A stretch of DNA of 64,000 nucleotides from Allobaileyella intestinalis (GCF_009695865.1 NZ_VUNB01000005.1:62001-126000), one strand, 5' to 3'. Counted from the stretch's first letter, positions 48,409 to 57,868 are shown. The notes: generated by a model from the sequence alone, not told the origin. A program made the numbers and translations.

Positions 48409-49830
48409 ATGAGCATCAGTACCAGCATTTTGAACAGTTATAAAAAGATTCCTGAAACTGAAGTTGACAAACTGCTGAGTGAAGAAATCAGACTTAATGA
48501 CAAGAAAATCGTAGTTCTTGATGATGACCCTACTGGAGTACAGACAGTTCACGACATTTCAGTCTATACAGACTGGGATCTGGATAGCATGAAGGCAGGG
48601 TTCATGGAGGAGAACAATCTCTTCTATGTTCTTACAAACTCAAGAGGATTCACGGCAGAGGAGACTACCAAAGCTCACAAGGAAATAGGAGAAGTTGTCC
48701 ACAAAGCCGCTGAAGAAACAGGTAGAGACTATATTTTTATAAGCAGAAGCGACAGTACGCTGAGAGGTCACTACCCCCTTGAAACCATGATTCTCAAGGA
48801 TGCTTATGAAGCCAATACAGGAAGAAAGATAGACGGAGAGATACTCTGCCCGTTCTTCAAGGAAGGCGGCAGGTTCACTATCGACAACATACACTATGTA
48901 AAGTATGGAGATGAGCTGGTGCCTGCCTGCGAGACAGAGTTTGCCAAAGACAAGACCTTCGGCTATTCTGCTCTCACAATGCCTGAATATGTTGAGGAGA
49001 AAACAGGGGGACGCTATAAGGCAGAGGATGTAACCTGCATTTCTCTGGAAGACATCCATAACTGCGATTATGACAAGATCCAGGAACAGCTCATGGCTGT
49101 TAAGGATTTCAACAAGATAATAGTAAATGCTGTGGATTATGCCGACATTAAAGTGTTCTGTGTAGCACTGTTCAGGGCCATGAGAGCCGGGAAGTCCTTT
49201 ATGTTCAGGACTGCAGCAGCAATCGTAAAAGTAATGGGCGGTGTATCCGATCAGCCTCTTCTCACCAGGGAAAAGATGGTGGTTAAGGAGACAGATAACG
49301 GAGGCATCATCGTAGTTGGATCCCATACGGAAAAGACCACTAAACAGCTGGAGTGCCTGAAGTCCATGGACAATATTCTCTTCGTTGAGCTGAATGCCGG
49401 ACTTGTAACAGATCCTGAGGCTTTCGCTGAAGAGGTGGACCGCTGCCTGTCTGTTGAAGAAAAGGCAATCAGAGAAGGAAAGACTGTATGCTGCTACACT
49501 ACAAGGAAGCTTATAACAGCTGATACTGGAGATAAGGAGGACGAGCTGAGACTTTCAGTCCGGATTTCCGAGGCAGTTCAATCACTGGTTGGAAGGCTTT
49601 CAGTAACACCAAGTTTTGTTGTGGCAAAAGGTGGAATCACATCAAGTGACGTTGGCACTAAGGCCCTGAAGGTAAAAAAGGCCAGAGTACTTGGACAGAT
49701 CATGCCGGGAATTCCAGTGTGGCAGACAGGAAGTGAGAGCAGATTCCCTCTGACTCCTTATGTTATCTTCCCTGGAAACGTTGGTGATGTGGAGACACTG
49801 AGAGATGCAGTTCAGGTGCTTATGAAGTAG
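48409..49830 (+). CDS. Four-carbon acid sugar kinase family protein (DUF1537), first copy
   Basis: The 473-residue protein belongs to the two-domain DUF1537 kinases. VVLDDDPTGVQTVHD (about 35-49) carries the substrate aspartates, ISRSDSTLRGHYPLE is the classic SRxDSTLRGH motif, FFKEGGRFTIDNIHYV is a conserved loop, and VVAKGGITSSDVGTKAL near the C-terminus is the ATP-site glycine motif. Family members phosphorylate D-threonate, D-erythronate-derived 3-oxotetronates and similar acids at O4. This one is longer at the N-terminus than the second copy. AAAGGAG lies upstream and the ATG follows the previous stop by one base, so translation is coupled. Confidence 0.88.
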   Translation: MSISTSILNSYKKIPETEVDKLLSEEIRLNDKKIVVLDDDPTGVQTVHDISVYTDWDLDSMKAGFMEENNLFYVLTNSRGFTAEETTKAHKEIGEVVHKAAEETGRDYIFISRSDSTLRGHYPLETMILKDAYEANTGRKIDGEILCPFFKEGGRFTIDNIHYVKYGDELVPACETEFAKDKTFGYSALTMPEYVEEKTGGRYKAEDVTCISLEDIHNCDYDKIQEQLMAVKDFNKIIVNAVDYADIKVFCVALFRAMRAGKSFMFRTAAAIVKVMGGVSDQPLLTREKMVVKETDNGGIIVVGSHTEKTTKQLECLKSMDNILFVELNAGLVTDPEAFAEEVDRCLSVEEKAIREGKTVCCYTTRKLITADTGDKEDELRLSVRISEAVQSLVGRLSVTPSFVVAKGGITSSDVGTKALKVKKARVLGQIMPGIPVWQTGSESRFPLTPYVIFPGNVGDVETLRDAVQVLMK

Positions 49831-49855
49831 CTGAATCTGATTTTGGAGAATAATA

Positions 49856-51160
49856 ATGTCTGAATGTATAGTAATAGCAGATGATCTCACTGGAGGAAAT
49901 GCCACCGGTGTTCTGCTGAAGAAAATGAAATATGTTGCTCACACAGTGCTTAACATAGATGCAATAGATCCTGACACAAGGGAGAGGGGAGACTGTCTCA
50001 TATATCCGGCAAACAGCAGAGGAATGTCCCCGCAGAATGCCTATGACACAGTGTACAGTGCCTGTAACAGTCTTAAAGCAGAGGAGGTGCTCCTTTATTC
50101 GCACAGAATAGACAGCACCCTCAGAGGAAACCTGGGCATGGAGACTGATGCCATGCTGGACTGCCTGGGAGATGATTACATGGCTATTGTAGCTCCCTGC
50201 TTTCCTGCAACAAACAGGATAATCTGTGGAGGATACATGCTTGTTAACGGCATTCCTCTTCACAAGACAAATATTGCTATCGATCCTAAATGCCCGGTTA
50301 CCACCTCTGATGTAGCGAAGATCTTCCGAAATCAAAGCCAATATCCTGTGGAATCCATGGATATCTCTGATTTGATGCAGGGAAGCTCCTACATTGCAGG
50401 CAGACTGACTGACATGAAGGAAAAAGGAGCAAGAACTGTAACTTTCGACTGTATTACACAGGAAGACCTGGACCTCATTGGAGATGCAGTTATAGAGAGC
50501 GGACTCAAGATAATCGCAGTGGATCCTGGAGTGTTTACTGCAACCATGGCCAGGAAACTGATAAAACCTAAGGAAGACACAGTGGCCAGCAGAATTCTGG
50601 CCGTAGTAGGCTCTGTTAATCCTAATGCCAAGACTCAGATGGAGCAGCTCTGGCTTTCCCAGAAGACAAACTCGGTTATGGTAGATACGGGACTTCTCAT
50701 GAAAAGCAAGGAAGATAGAGAGAAGGAAATCGGAAGAGTAACTGAAGAGATCCTTGCAGCTGCAGATAGCTATCAGGTTTCCACTGTTTGCGGAAACGGG
50801 ATTTATCCTGAGAACCGGATAGATTTCAGCGGATATATGAAGAAGCACAACTGCACTTTGGATGAGGCAACTGAAGTGATTAACAGTGCATTGGCTGAAA
50901 TTGCATACAGAGTCTTTGATAAGGACAGATCCTTCCGGGCCATGTATACCAGCGGCGGAGATGTTACCATTTCAGTTTGCAGAAGGTTTAATACCAGTGG
51001 CCTCAGACTGAGAGATGAAGTACTTCCTCTTGCAGCTTATGGTAAATTCCTTGGAGGAGAATTTGACGGAGTTCATATTATCACCAAGGGAGGCAGTCAG
51101 GGTGGACCTGATGCAATAAACCAGTGCATTACTTATTTGAAGGAGAAGCTTTATATTTAG
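49856..51160 (+). CDS. Four-carbon acid sugar kinase family protein (DUF1537), second copy
   Basis: The 434-residue DUF1537 kinase begins right at the substrate motif IVIADDLTGGNATGVLL. It has SHRIDSTLRGNLGMETD instead of the usual RxDSTLRGH, so the histidine is asparagine here. APCFPATNRIICGGYMLVNG and a C-terminal MYTSGGDVTISVCRRF and ITKGGSQGGPDAI follow. Its differences from the first copy suggest a separate substrate. D-threonate kinase is plausible because pdxA2 follows directly, as in described D-threonate pathways. The ribosome site (TTTTGGAGAATA) is close to the ATG. Confidence 0.86.
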   Translation: MSECIVIADDLTGGNATGVLLKKMKYVAHTVLNIDAIDPDTRERGDCLIYPANSRGMSPQNAYDTVYSACNSLKAEEVLLYSHRIDSTLRGNLGMETDAMLDCLGDDYMAIVAPCFPATNRIICGGYMLVNGIPLHKTNIAIDPKCPVTTSDVAKIFRNQSQYPVESMDISDLMQGSSYIAGRLTDMKEKGARTVTFDCITQEDLDLIGDAVIESGLKIIAVDPGVFTATMARKLIKPKEDTVASRILAVVGSVNPNAKTQMEQLWLSQKTNSVMVDTGLLMKSKEDREKEIGRVTEEILAAADSYQVSTVCGNGIYPENRIDFSGYMKKHNCTLDEATEVINSALAEIAYRVFDKDRSFRAMYTSGGDVTISVCRRFNTSGLRLRDEVLPLAAYGKFLGGEFDGVHIITKGGSQGGPDAINQCITYLKEKLYI

Positions 51161-51205
51161 TTATAAGTTTTTTCAGTTGACAGAGAATTGCGGATTGGAG
51201 GAAAA

Positions 51206-52204
51206 ATGGCAAAGCCACTAATTGCGGTCACAATGGGTGACCCTGCAGGAATCGGTCCTGAAATTGTTGCAAGAACTATAGATGACAAGGAGATATTCAA
51301 TATCGCCAGATGCATCGTAATCGGAGACAGGAAAATCATGGAGAAGGCCATCCAGATTGTAGGGGCTGACCTGAAGATCCATGTTACAGATAACCCGGCT
51401 GAAGGTGATTACAGCGAAGGGGTACTTAACCTGATCGACCTTGATAATATCAACATGGATCAGTTTGAATACGGCAAGGTCAGCGCAATGTGCGGTCAGG
51501 CTGCCTATGATTACATTGCAAAAAGTATTGAGATAACCATGTCCGGTCAGGCAGATGCTGTAGCTACCACACCGATAAACAAAGAATCCCTGCACGCTGC
51601 GGAGGTGCCATTTATCGGTCATACAGAAATTTTCGGAGCTCTCACAGGGACAGAGGATCCTCTGACAATGTTTGAGACAAACGGCCTCAGGGTGTTCTTC
51701 CTTACAAGACATAAATCTCTGAGAGATATGCTGGATGACATAAAAAAGGACAGGATAATCGACTATGTTCAGAGATGCACCGAAGCACTGAGAAAGCTGG
51801 GTGTAAATGAAGGAACCATGGCTGTAGCAGGGCTTAATCCACATTCAGGAGAACATGGACTTTTCGGATGGGAAGAGGTCAATGAGATAGCTCCTGCCGT
51901 AGAAGAGCTGAAGAAACAGGGCTACGATGTAGCCGGACCTGTGCCGGCAGATTCTGTTTTCCACCAGGCTGCCATGGGAAAATACAACAGCGTTTTGTCT
52001 CTTTATCATGATCAGGGTCACATTGCAACAAAGACTCTGGATTTTGACAGAACGATATCAATTACTAACGGAATGCCTATTCTCAGGACTTCCGTTGATC
52101 ATGGAACGGCCTTCGACATTGCAGGAAAGGGCATAGCCGGAGCCGTCAGCATGAAAGAGGCCGTAAGGCTCGCTGCGAAATATGCACCGTATTTCGTCAG
52201 GTAG
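51206..52204 (+). CDS. pdxA2: PdxA2-type 4-phospho-sugar-acid dehydrogenase
   Basis: The 332-residue protein is of the PdxA family. It has [53 protein letters not shown] with a metal histidine, [25 protein letters not shown], and [19 protein letters not shown]. Classical PdxA oxidises 4-phosphohydroxythreonine in vitamin B6 synthesis. PdxA2 paralogues next to DUF1537 kinases oxidise and decarboxylate 4-phospho-D-threonate or erythronate to DHAP. Its place after two such kinases supports the latter role. TTGGAGG five bases before the ATG at 51206 sets the start. Confidence 0.9.
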   Translation: MAKPLIAVTMGDPAGIGPEIVARTIDDKEIFNIARCIVIGDRKIMEKAIQIVGADLKIHVTDNPAEGDYSEGVLNLIDLDNINMDQFEYGKVSAMCGQAAYDYIAKSIEITMSGQADAVATTPINKESLHAAEVPFIGHTEIFGALTGTEDPLTMFETNGLRVFFLTRHKSLRDMLDDIKKDRIIDYVQRCTEALRKLGVNEGTMAVAGLNPHSGEHGLFGWEEVNEIAPAVEELKKQGYDVAGPVPADSVFHQAAMGKYNSVLSLYHDQGHIATKTLDFDRTISITNGMPILRTSVDHGTAFDIAGKGIAGAVSMKEAVRLAAKYAPYFVR

Positions 52205-52250
52205 AGATTTATAAGATATAGGTTATGAACTGTTATTATGGGAGGAAAAA

Positions 52251-53663
52251 ATGGTTTATGGTCTTGATGGACAAAGGATGCTGATCGCATTGCTGATCGG
52301 TATCGCATGTCTGATCTTCATGGTTTTGAAAACCAAGATTCAGGCATTCCTGGCACTTATCGTTACAACTGTTATTGTTGGTATTATCGGAGGCATGCCT
52401 CTTAATACTGTTACAATTACAGTGGACGGCATTGAAAAACCTTTCGGAATTGTAAATTCCATTACTACCGGTTTCGGAGGAACCCTGGGAAGCATCGGTA
52501 TTATCATCGGATTTGGTGTAATGATGGGTCAGATATTCGAGTGCTCCGGAGCCGCCAAGCGAATGGCATATACGTTCCTTCACTTGTTTGGCAAAGGTCG
52601 TGAGGAAGAAGCTCTGGCCTTCACCGGATTCCTGGTATCAATTCCTATTTTCTGCGATTCAGGATTCATCGTTCTTTCACCAGTTGCAAAGGCTCTTTCT
52701 GAGACAACAAAGAAATCAGTAATCGGACTTGGCGTAGCTCTTGCTTCCGGACTGGTTATTACCCACTCACTGGTTCCGCCAACACCTGGCCCTCTGGGAG
52801 TATGCGGTATTTTCGGAATCGATGTAGGTAAATTCATTCTGATGACACTGGTTCTGGCAATACCTATGGCAATCGCCTGCATCTTCTATTCAAGAAAGCA
52901 CCTGGCAAAGAAGTTCTACAGAATACCTGACGGGGAAGGTGAAATCGTAGAGATGCCTTATCAGGAGCCGGATTATGAATCAGCATTCAACATGGATATG
53001 GAAGGAGTCCCGGGAGCATTCGAGTCATTCCTGCCTCTGATTCTGCCTATCATTCTGATTCTTATCAACACAGTTGCAACTGCCCTTGGACACACAACTG
53101 GTGTCATGCAGGGACTGGTATTCCTGGGACAGCCTATTGTGGCAGTAGGCATCGGCCTTCTGGCAGCAATCTTCACTCTTGGAAGGAAGTTCGATAGAAA
53201 CACTCTTCTTCAGGAGATGGAAAAGGGTATGGCATCCGCAGGCATCATCATGCTGGTAACCGGTGGCGGCGGTGCTCTGGGACAGATCATCAAGGATTCC
53301 GGCCTCGGAAACTATATGGCAGACGGTATGGCTAAGGCTGCTATTCCAATCATCATTCTTCCGCTGGTAATCTCTACAGCAATGAGATTTATCCAGGGAT
53401 CCGGAACAGTTGCTATGACCACCGCTGCATCTATTTCCGCACCTATTCTGGCCGCAGCTAATGCAAACCTTTTCCTGGGTGCAATCGCCTGCTGCGTAGG
53501 TTCACTGTTCTTCGGATACTTCAACGACTCTTACTTCTGGGTAGTAAACCGTACACTGGGAGTATCTGAGGCTAAGGAGCAGCTGGAAATCTGGTCTGTT
53601 ACATCTACTATCGCATGGGCAGTAGGAGTAATAGAGGTAATAATTCTCAGCATTGTGCTATAA
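52251..53663 (+). CDS. GntP-family sugar-acid permease
   Basis: The 470-residue protein has about 12-14 membrane helices with GntP motifs: LGSIGIIIGFGVMMGQIFECSGAA, FTGFLVSIPIFCDSGFIVLSPVAKAL, THSLVPPTPGPLGVCGIFGID, MRFIQGSGTVAMTTAA and GSLFFGYFNDSYFWVVNR. GntP carriers import gluconate and other aldonic acids with protons. In this cluster it should bring in the C4 sugar acid used by the kinases. GGGAGG lies upstream of the ATG. A hairpin with a T-run separates it from the aldolase gene, so downstream genes are probably made at a lower level. Confidence 0.92.
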   Translation: MVYGLDGQRMLIALLIGIACLIFMVLKTKIQAFLALIVTTVIVGIIGGMPLNTVTITVDGIEKPFGIVNSITTGFGGTLGSIGIIIGFGVMMGQIFECSGAAKRMAYTFLHLFGKGREEEALAFTGFLVSIPIFCDSGFIVLSPVAKALSETTKKSVIGLGVALASGLVITHSLVPPTPGPLGVCGIFGIDVGKFILMTLVLAIPMAIACIFYSRKHLAKKFYRIPDGEGEIVEMPYQEPDYESAFNMDMEGVPGAFESFLPLILPIILILINTVATALGHTTGVMQGLVFLGQPIVAVGIGLLAAIFTLGRKFDRNTLLQEMEKGMASAGIIMLVTGGGGALGQIIKDSGLGNYMADGMAKAAIPIIILPLVISTAMRFIQGSGTVAMTTAASISAPILAAANANLFLGAIACCVGSLFFGYFNDSYFWVVNRTLGVSEAKEQLEIWSVTSTIAWAVGVIEVIILSIVL

Positions 53664-53680
53664 TACAAAAGCGCTTATTT

Positions 53681-53712
53681 GAGGCTGCTGCCTTTGGCGG
53701 CGGCCTCTTTTT
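53681..53712 (+). terminator. Internal terminator or attenuator after the GntP gene
   Basis: GAGGCTGCTGCC at 53681-53692 pairs with GGCGGCGGCCTC ending at 53707, with wobble pairs, and TTTTT follows at 53708. It lies 20 bases before the aldolase start, so partial read-through must occur if the genes form one operon. Confidence 0.7.
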
Positions 53713-53731
53713 AACAGAAAGGTAAATAACA

Positions 53732-54571
53732 ATGTCACTGGTTACTACAGGAAAGCTGGTCGAAGAGGCCCATATTAATGGAAAATGTGTTCCTGCATTT
53801 AATGTGGGTAGCATGGAAATGGTAAGAGGTGCAGTGAAAGCAGCAGAGGAACTTAATGTACCGATTATCATCCAGATTGCTGAAAGACTTCTGAAATATT
53901 CACCTCTTGAGCTGATGGGTCCCATGATGGTTCAGGCTGCAAGAGAATCCAGGGTAGATATTGCTGTAAACATGGATCACTGCAGGGATCTTGCCGTAAT
54001 GAAAAGAGCCCTTGACTATGGATTTACAGGTGTTATGTACGACGGCTCCACAGATCCTTATGAGGATAACATCAGAGGAACTATTGAAGCTGTTAAACTG
54101 GCATCTTCCTATGGCGCATCTACAGAAGGAGAGCTGGGGCTGGTTGGCGGTTCTGAGGACGGATTAAGCGATCATGGAATCAAATGTACTAATCCTGATC
54201 TCTCCAGAGATTTTTGTGAAAAAACTGGTATTTCATGTCTTGCGGTGGCTATCGGCAACGCCCACGGAGACTATCCAACAGCGCCGGAGCTGGCCTTTGA
54301 TGTTCTGGAGCAGATCAACATGAAAGCCGGAAAACCCCTGGTCCTCCACGGAGGCAGCGGCCTTACAGATGAGGACTTCCAGAAGGCTGTTTCTCTTGGA
54401 ATCAGCAAAATAAATATTGGTACAGCCAGCTTCAACAAGGTCACTCAGTCCGCAGGTGAATACCTTCAGGAGCCGGGAAAACATACATTTTTCCAGATGA
54501 GCACAGCCATGACAAATGGAATGTATCTTAACGCACTCAGACACATTAAAGTTTTCAACAGCATGGAGTAA
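53732..54571 (+). CDS. Class II aldolase (KbaY/FbaA family)
   Basis: The 279-residue zinc aldolase has CVPAFNVGSMEMVRGAV, VAVNMDHCRD with the catalytic aspartate and zinc histidine, GVMYDGSTDPYEDNI, STEGELGLVGGSEDG, AVAIGNAHGDY, LVLHGGSGL and KINIGTASFN. The MDHCRD variant (Cys instead of Gly after the His) and the length differ from fba at 36 kb. It would accept DHAP made by PdxA2 and join it to an aldehyde, or work in reverse on a ketose phosphate. The exact partner is unknown. Its stop is followed two bases later by the HD gene. Confidence 0.85.
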   Translation: MSLVTTGKLVEEAHINGKCVPAFNVGSMEMVRGAVKAAEELNVPIIIQIAERLLKYSPLELMGPMMVQAARESRVDIAVNMDHCRDLAVMKRALDYGFTGVMYDGSTDPYEDNIRGTIEAVKLASSYGASTEGELGLVGGSEDGLSDHGIKCTNPDLSRDFCEKTGISCLAVAIGNAHGDYPTAPELAFDVLEQINMKAGKPLVLHGGSGLTDEDFQKAVSLGISKINIGTASFNKVTQSAGEYLQEPGKHTFFQMSTAMTNGMYLNALRHIKVFNSME

Positions 54572-54573
54572 TA

Positions 54574-55101
54574 ATGAAAATAATCGATAAGGCAGAACAA
54601 GAGAAACTTTTTTCAATGTATGAAACTCCTGAGCACGTTCAGCTTCACTGCAACGAGGTGGCCAGGGTGGCGGGACTTATTGGAGAGGCTCTTAATGAAA
54701 AAGGTTATCATCTTGACATCCAAAGGATACGGGGAGCCGCAATGGTTCATGACCTTGTAAGAGTACAGAAAGATCATGACATTAAAGGCGGAGAGATACT
54801 GGATAAGATTGGATATCATCCTGAAGCTGAACTTGTCCGCCATCACATGAAGTATTATCCATTCAGCAGTATCAGCAATATTAACGAGCAGGATGTGCTC
54901 TGCCTTGCCGACAGACTTGTAAAAGAACACCAGTACGTAGGCCTTGATGCAAGAATGGACTATCTTATTCATAAGCCGGGATGTACACCTGAGATGGAGA
55001 AGAGGATCCTCAAAAGCAAGGAACACACAGCAGCTTTCATAAGAGGAATAGAATCCGTCATAGGTGAGAGTCTGGATGACCTCTGCGCCCAGAACCGGTA
55101 A
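54574..55101 (+). CDS. HD-domain phosphohydrolase of the sugar-acid cluster
   Basis: The 175-residue protein is an HD domain: ETPEHVQLHCNEVARVAG with the first histidine, GAAMVHDLVRV with the HD doublet (about 66-67), LVRHHMKYYPF with two more histidines, and VLCLADRLVKE with the late aspartate. Phosphatase action on a nucleotide or on a phosphorylated sugar acid is possible, and nothing in the chain decides. It starts two bases after the aldolase stop, so it belongs to the cluster. A terminator follows about 80 bases after the stop. Confidence 0.8.
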   Translation: MKIIDKAEQEKLFSMYETPEHVQLHCNEVARVAGLIGEALNEKGYHLDIQRIRGAAMVHDLVRVQKDHDIKGGEILDKIGYHPEAELVRHHMKYYPFSSISNINEQDVLCLADRLVKEHQYVGLDARMDYLIHKPGCTPEMEKRILKSKEHTAAFIRGIESVIGESLDDLCAQNR

Positions 55102-55178
55102 CTTACGGAGGTACAGTAAGCATAAGAGAGTATTTATAAGGCATTACAAGTTAAAAATATCAGATACCTGAAAGACAC

Positions 55179-55214
55179 AAATCCACAGAGCCCTGGGGCA
55201 AAGTGGATTTTTTG
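55179..55214 (+). terminator. Terminator of the sugar-acid operon
   Basis: AAATCCAC at 55179-55186 pairs with GTGGATTT at 55203-55210, with an inner GCCC/GGGC stem, and TTTT follows. Confidence 0.85.
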
Positions 55215-55256
55215 TTTGCACGAAAATGTATTTTTGTTAATTGCCTGCCATAGATA

Positions 55257-55311
55257 TTGACAAAGAGACTACATCATATTATATTTATGTTGTCACTAAG
55301 AGACAACATAA
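55257..55311 (+). promoter_or_regulatory. Promoter and GntR-type operator of the APC permease gene
   Basis: TTGACA at 55257-55262, 17 bases, TATATT at 55280-55285. Immediately after, TTATGTTGTC and GACAACATAA (55285-55294 and 55302-55311) form a perfect 10-bp inverted repeat over the transcript start. Its TTGTC...GACAA centre resembles GntR-family sites, and a GntR gene follows the permease. About 215 bases of leader then lead to the ATG. No clear terminator is seen there. Confidence 0.75.
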
Positions 55312-55527
55312 TAGGTTTAATGTGTGGTCTTAATTGAAACGTTTAAAGTGAATCACCGAAATAGACAGTCAGGTTATGATTCCTGAATCTGGGACGTTGA
55401 AATGCATCATGTTTATAATCAACCTGCCGCTGATGAGTCACATCTGTGAAATATCAACAGCTGCTGAAGTGTAACAACTGGTGATGTTTCTTGTAAGACA
55501 GATGCATTAGTAAAGAGAGGTATGGAG

Positions 55528-57018
55528 ATGAACGACGGAAATGGTAATTCGAATTTTAATAAGGTCCTTGGTTCTTCGGACATTCTCGTTATTGCTTTCG
55601 GAGCAATGATCGGATGGGGATGGGTAGTATCTGTAGGCGACTGGATTGAGAGAGGTGGTGTTCTTGGAGCTTCTCTCGGATGGGTAGCAGGAGGAATCGT
55701 AATATTCTTCGTAGGACTCACATATGCAGAGCTTACTCCTGCCATGCCGAAATGCGGAGGCGAGCATGTATTCAGTTTCCGGGCCATGGGTCCAAACGGG
55801 TCTTTTGTCTGCACCTGGGCCATCATCCTTGGGTATGTAAGCGTTGTATGCTATGAAGCATGCGCACTTCCAACAATAATCTCATATATTTTCCCTGGGT
55901 TCCTGAAGGGATATATGTACACAGTTGCAGGATTTAAAGTTTATGCTACATGGGTAGGACTGGCCATGGCAGTGGCCATATTCATGACCTGGATTAATAT
56001 TCTTGGTGCCAAGACGGCAGCCAGGCTGCAGACAGTCCTTACTGCAATAATTGCCACCGCGGGAATTATTCTTATAGCTGTTGCAGCCATTAAAGGCGAT
56101 TACGCAAATGTTCAGACTCATCAGTTCGTCGGAATGGGTTCAGGCTCTGCACTGAAGAGCATCTTAAGCATGGCTGTCATCACACCTTTCTTCTTCATCG
56201 GATTCGACGTAATACCTCAGGCTGCTGAAGAGATAGATCTGGAGCCGAGAAAGATCGGAAGAATGCTTCTTTTGTCAATTATCTGTGCTGTAATTTTCTA
56301 TGCTCTTATCTGCTTCGGAGTAGGAATGCTCATGAGCAACACAGAGATCAAAGCTTCAATGAGTGGAACAGGACTTGTTACAGCAGATGCGATGGCAAAG
56401 GCCTTTAACATCAAGGCCCTTTCATCTGTGATGATTCTCGCAGGTGCCTGCGGAATAATCACCAGCTGGAATTCCTTCCTTATAGGCGGAAGCAGAGCTA
56501 TGTGGTCCATGGCAGATGCATGCATGATACCAAAGACTTTTGCAAAGCTTCATCCGAAGTACAAGACACCTGTAAATGCACTTCTTCTTATCGGTACAGT
56601 TTCAGCTATTGCTCCTCTGGCAGGACGGAGGATGCTGGTCTGGATAATGAATGCCGGTAACATGGGCTGCTGCCTTGCCTACTGTATGGTGGCAATATCA
56701 TTCCTTATTCTCCGTAAGAAAGAGCCTGATATGCCAAGACCTTACAAGATCAGACATGGAAAGCTGGTGGGAGTGATGGCGGTTATCCTGTCTGGTGCCA
56801 TGATTGCGATGTACATCATACCAAATTCAGGAGCCACACTTTCAATCCAGGAGTGGGGTATGGCCGGAGGATGGTTCGTACTTGGAATCATATTCTACGT
56901 GGGAATGAAGCATAAGTATGGTGCCAGCTTTGCCCACCATGCCAATGCGGTAATGGATGCTGTTAAGGAAAGCATGGATGATGATGACGATCTGTCGATT
57001 AACGAAATGATGTTTTGA
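55528..57018 (+). CDS. APC-superfamily amino acid permease
   Basis: The 496-residue protein has 12 membrane segments. It starts with LGSSDILVIAFGAMIGWGWV, where the GAMIGWG loop is the substrate-binding break of helix 1, and continues with LTYAELTPAMPKCGGEHVF, FFFIGFDVIPQAAEEID and SWNSFLIGGSRAMWSMADA. These features fit amino-acid/polyamine transporters, and the substrate is unknown. The C-terminus is very acidic (KESMDDDDDLSINEMMF). The ATG at 55528 has AGAGG seven bases upstream. An ATG two codons earlier lies too close to that site. It is followed by the GntR regulator after 122 bp. A separate promoter sets it apart from the sugar-acid operon. Confidence 0.88.
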   Translation: MNDGNGNSNFNKVLGSSDILVIAFGAMIGWGWVVSVGDWIERGGVLGASLGWVAGGIVIFFVGLTYAELTPAMPKCGGEHVFSFRAMGPNGSFVCTWAIILGYVSVVCYEACALPTIISYIFPGFLKGYMYTVAGFKVYATWVGLAMAVAIFMTWINILGAKTAARLQTVLTAIIATAGIILIAVAAIKGDYANVQTHQFVGMGSGSALKSILSMAVITPFFFIGFDVIPQAAEEIDLEPRKIGRMLLLSIICAVIFYALICFGVGMLMSNTEIKASMSGTGLVTADAMAKAFNIKALSSVMILAGACGIITSWNSFLIGGSRAMWSMADACMIPKTFAKLHPKYKTPVNALLLIGTVSAIAPLAGRRMLVWIMNAGNMGCCLAYCMVAISFLILRKKEPDMPRPYKIRHGKLVGVMAVILSGAMIAMYIIPNSGATLSIQEWGMAGGWFVLGIIFYVGMKHKYGASFAHHANAVMDAVKESMDDDDDLSINEMMF

Positions 57019-57140
57019 TTATATACAGCCGTTTATCGTCTGACTGAAAAGCTCCTGTTTACTTGATAGCATAAAAGTTTTACAATAAGTCTTAGTGTTT
57101 CCTGAAGGGCAGGATCCGCATATAGAGAAGAGGGGCGAAT

Positions 57141-57788
57141 ATGCAGAAGACATCGATGCCGAGATATCAACAAATTGCCGTTGATATTGCCGACAGAATT
57201 GCAATGGGCAAATACGGAGTAGGGAAGAAATTGAGCGCCAGAACCGATTTGGCCAGCAGTTTCAATACCTCACCGGAGACAGTCAGAAGAGCAGTAAATA
57301 TTCTTGAAGACGTAGGGGTTGTAGAGATAATTCATGGAAGTGGTGTTTACGTTCTTTCCACAGAGAAGGCAAAGGATTTTATACAGAATCACCATGACGT
57401 ACACGATTCCAGAACTACTATTGCAGCACTGCTGGAGTGTGTGAAAAGACAGGAAGAGGAGCTCAATAATCTTACAAAGCTGGTAAACGACCTGGATATT
57501 CAGAGCAGGAGAACATACTATGCCTTTCCGTTTTCTCCTCAGGAAGCTACCATTGATGATGACTGTGATTGTATAGGTGTAACCTTGGGCAACCTTCAGC
57601 TTTGGAACAGAAGTGGCGCCACTGTAATAGCCATTAAGCACGGAAGCGAATACAACGTAGCACCTGGACCGGATGCGGTAATAACCATTGGAGATACTTT
57701 GTATTTCATAGGTGAAGATGATTCCAGACAGAAACTGCTTCAGATTCTGTGGCCAAAGAGGAAAAACAAAAGAAACAAGGCTTTGTAG
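57141..57788 (+). CDS. GntR-family regulator with a C-terminal RCK_C/TrkA-C-like domain
   Basis: The 215-residue protein has a GntR winged helix (MPRYQQIAVDIADRIAMGKY, FNTSPETVRRAVNILEDVGV, VEIIHGSGVYVLS). A short coiled coil near 95-115 follows (KRQEEELNNLTKLVNDLD). The C-terminal domain of about 80 residues (DCIGVTLGNLQLWNRSGATV, VITIGDTLYFIGEDDSR) looks like RCK_C/TrkA-C, a small ligand-binding unit known from potassium channels and some regulators. It probably senses a small ligand, possibly a nucleotide, and binds the TTGTC...GACAA site before the permease. GAGGGG upstream sets the ATG. A strong terminator follows. Confidence 0.82.
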   Translation: MQKTSMPRYQQIAVDIADRIAMGKYGVGKKLSARTDLASSFNTSPETVRRAVNILEDVGVVEIIHGSGVYVLSTEKAKDFIQNHHDVHDSRTTIAALLECVKRQEEELNNLTKLVNDLDIQSRRTYYAFPFSPQEATIDDDCDCIGVTLGNLQLWNRSGATVIAIKHGSEYNVAPGPDAVITIGDTLYFIGEDDSRQKLLQILWPKRKNKRNKAL

Positions 57789-57827
57789 ACTTGTGCTTTG
57801 AGGTTTCCCCATATCTTAGAAACAAGA

Positions 57828-57868
57828 AACCATGCAGCCGTGAACATATCAAGGCTGCATGGTTTTCT
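57828..57868 (+). terminator. Terminator after the GntR gene
   Basis: AACCATGCAGCC at 57828-57839 pairs perfectly with GGCTGCATGGTT at 57853-57864, and TTCT follows. Confidence 0.85.

Noticed and set aside
49820-50848. A 342-codon reverse frame inside the second DUF1537 kinase
   Set aside because: Antisense shadow of a recognised gene, without a ribosome site.
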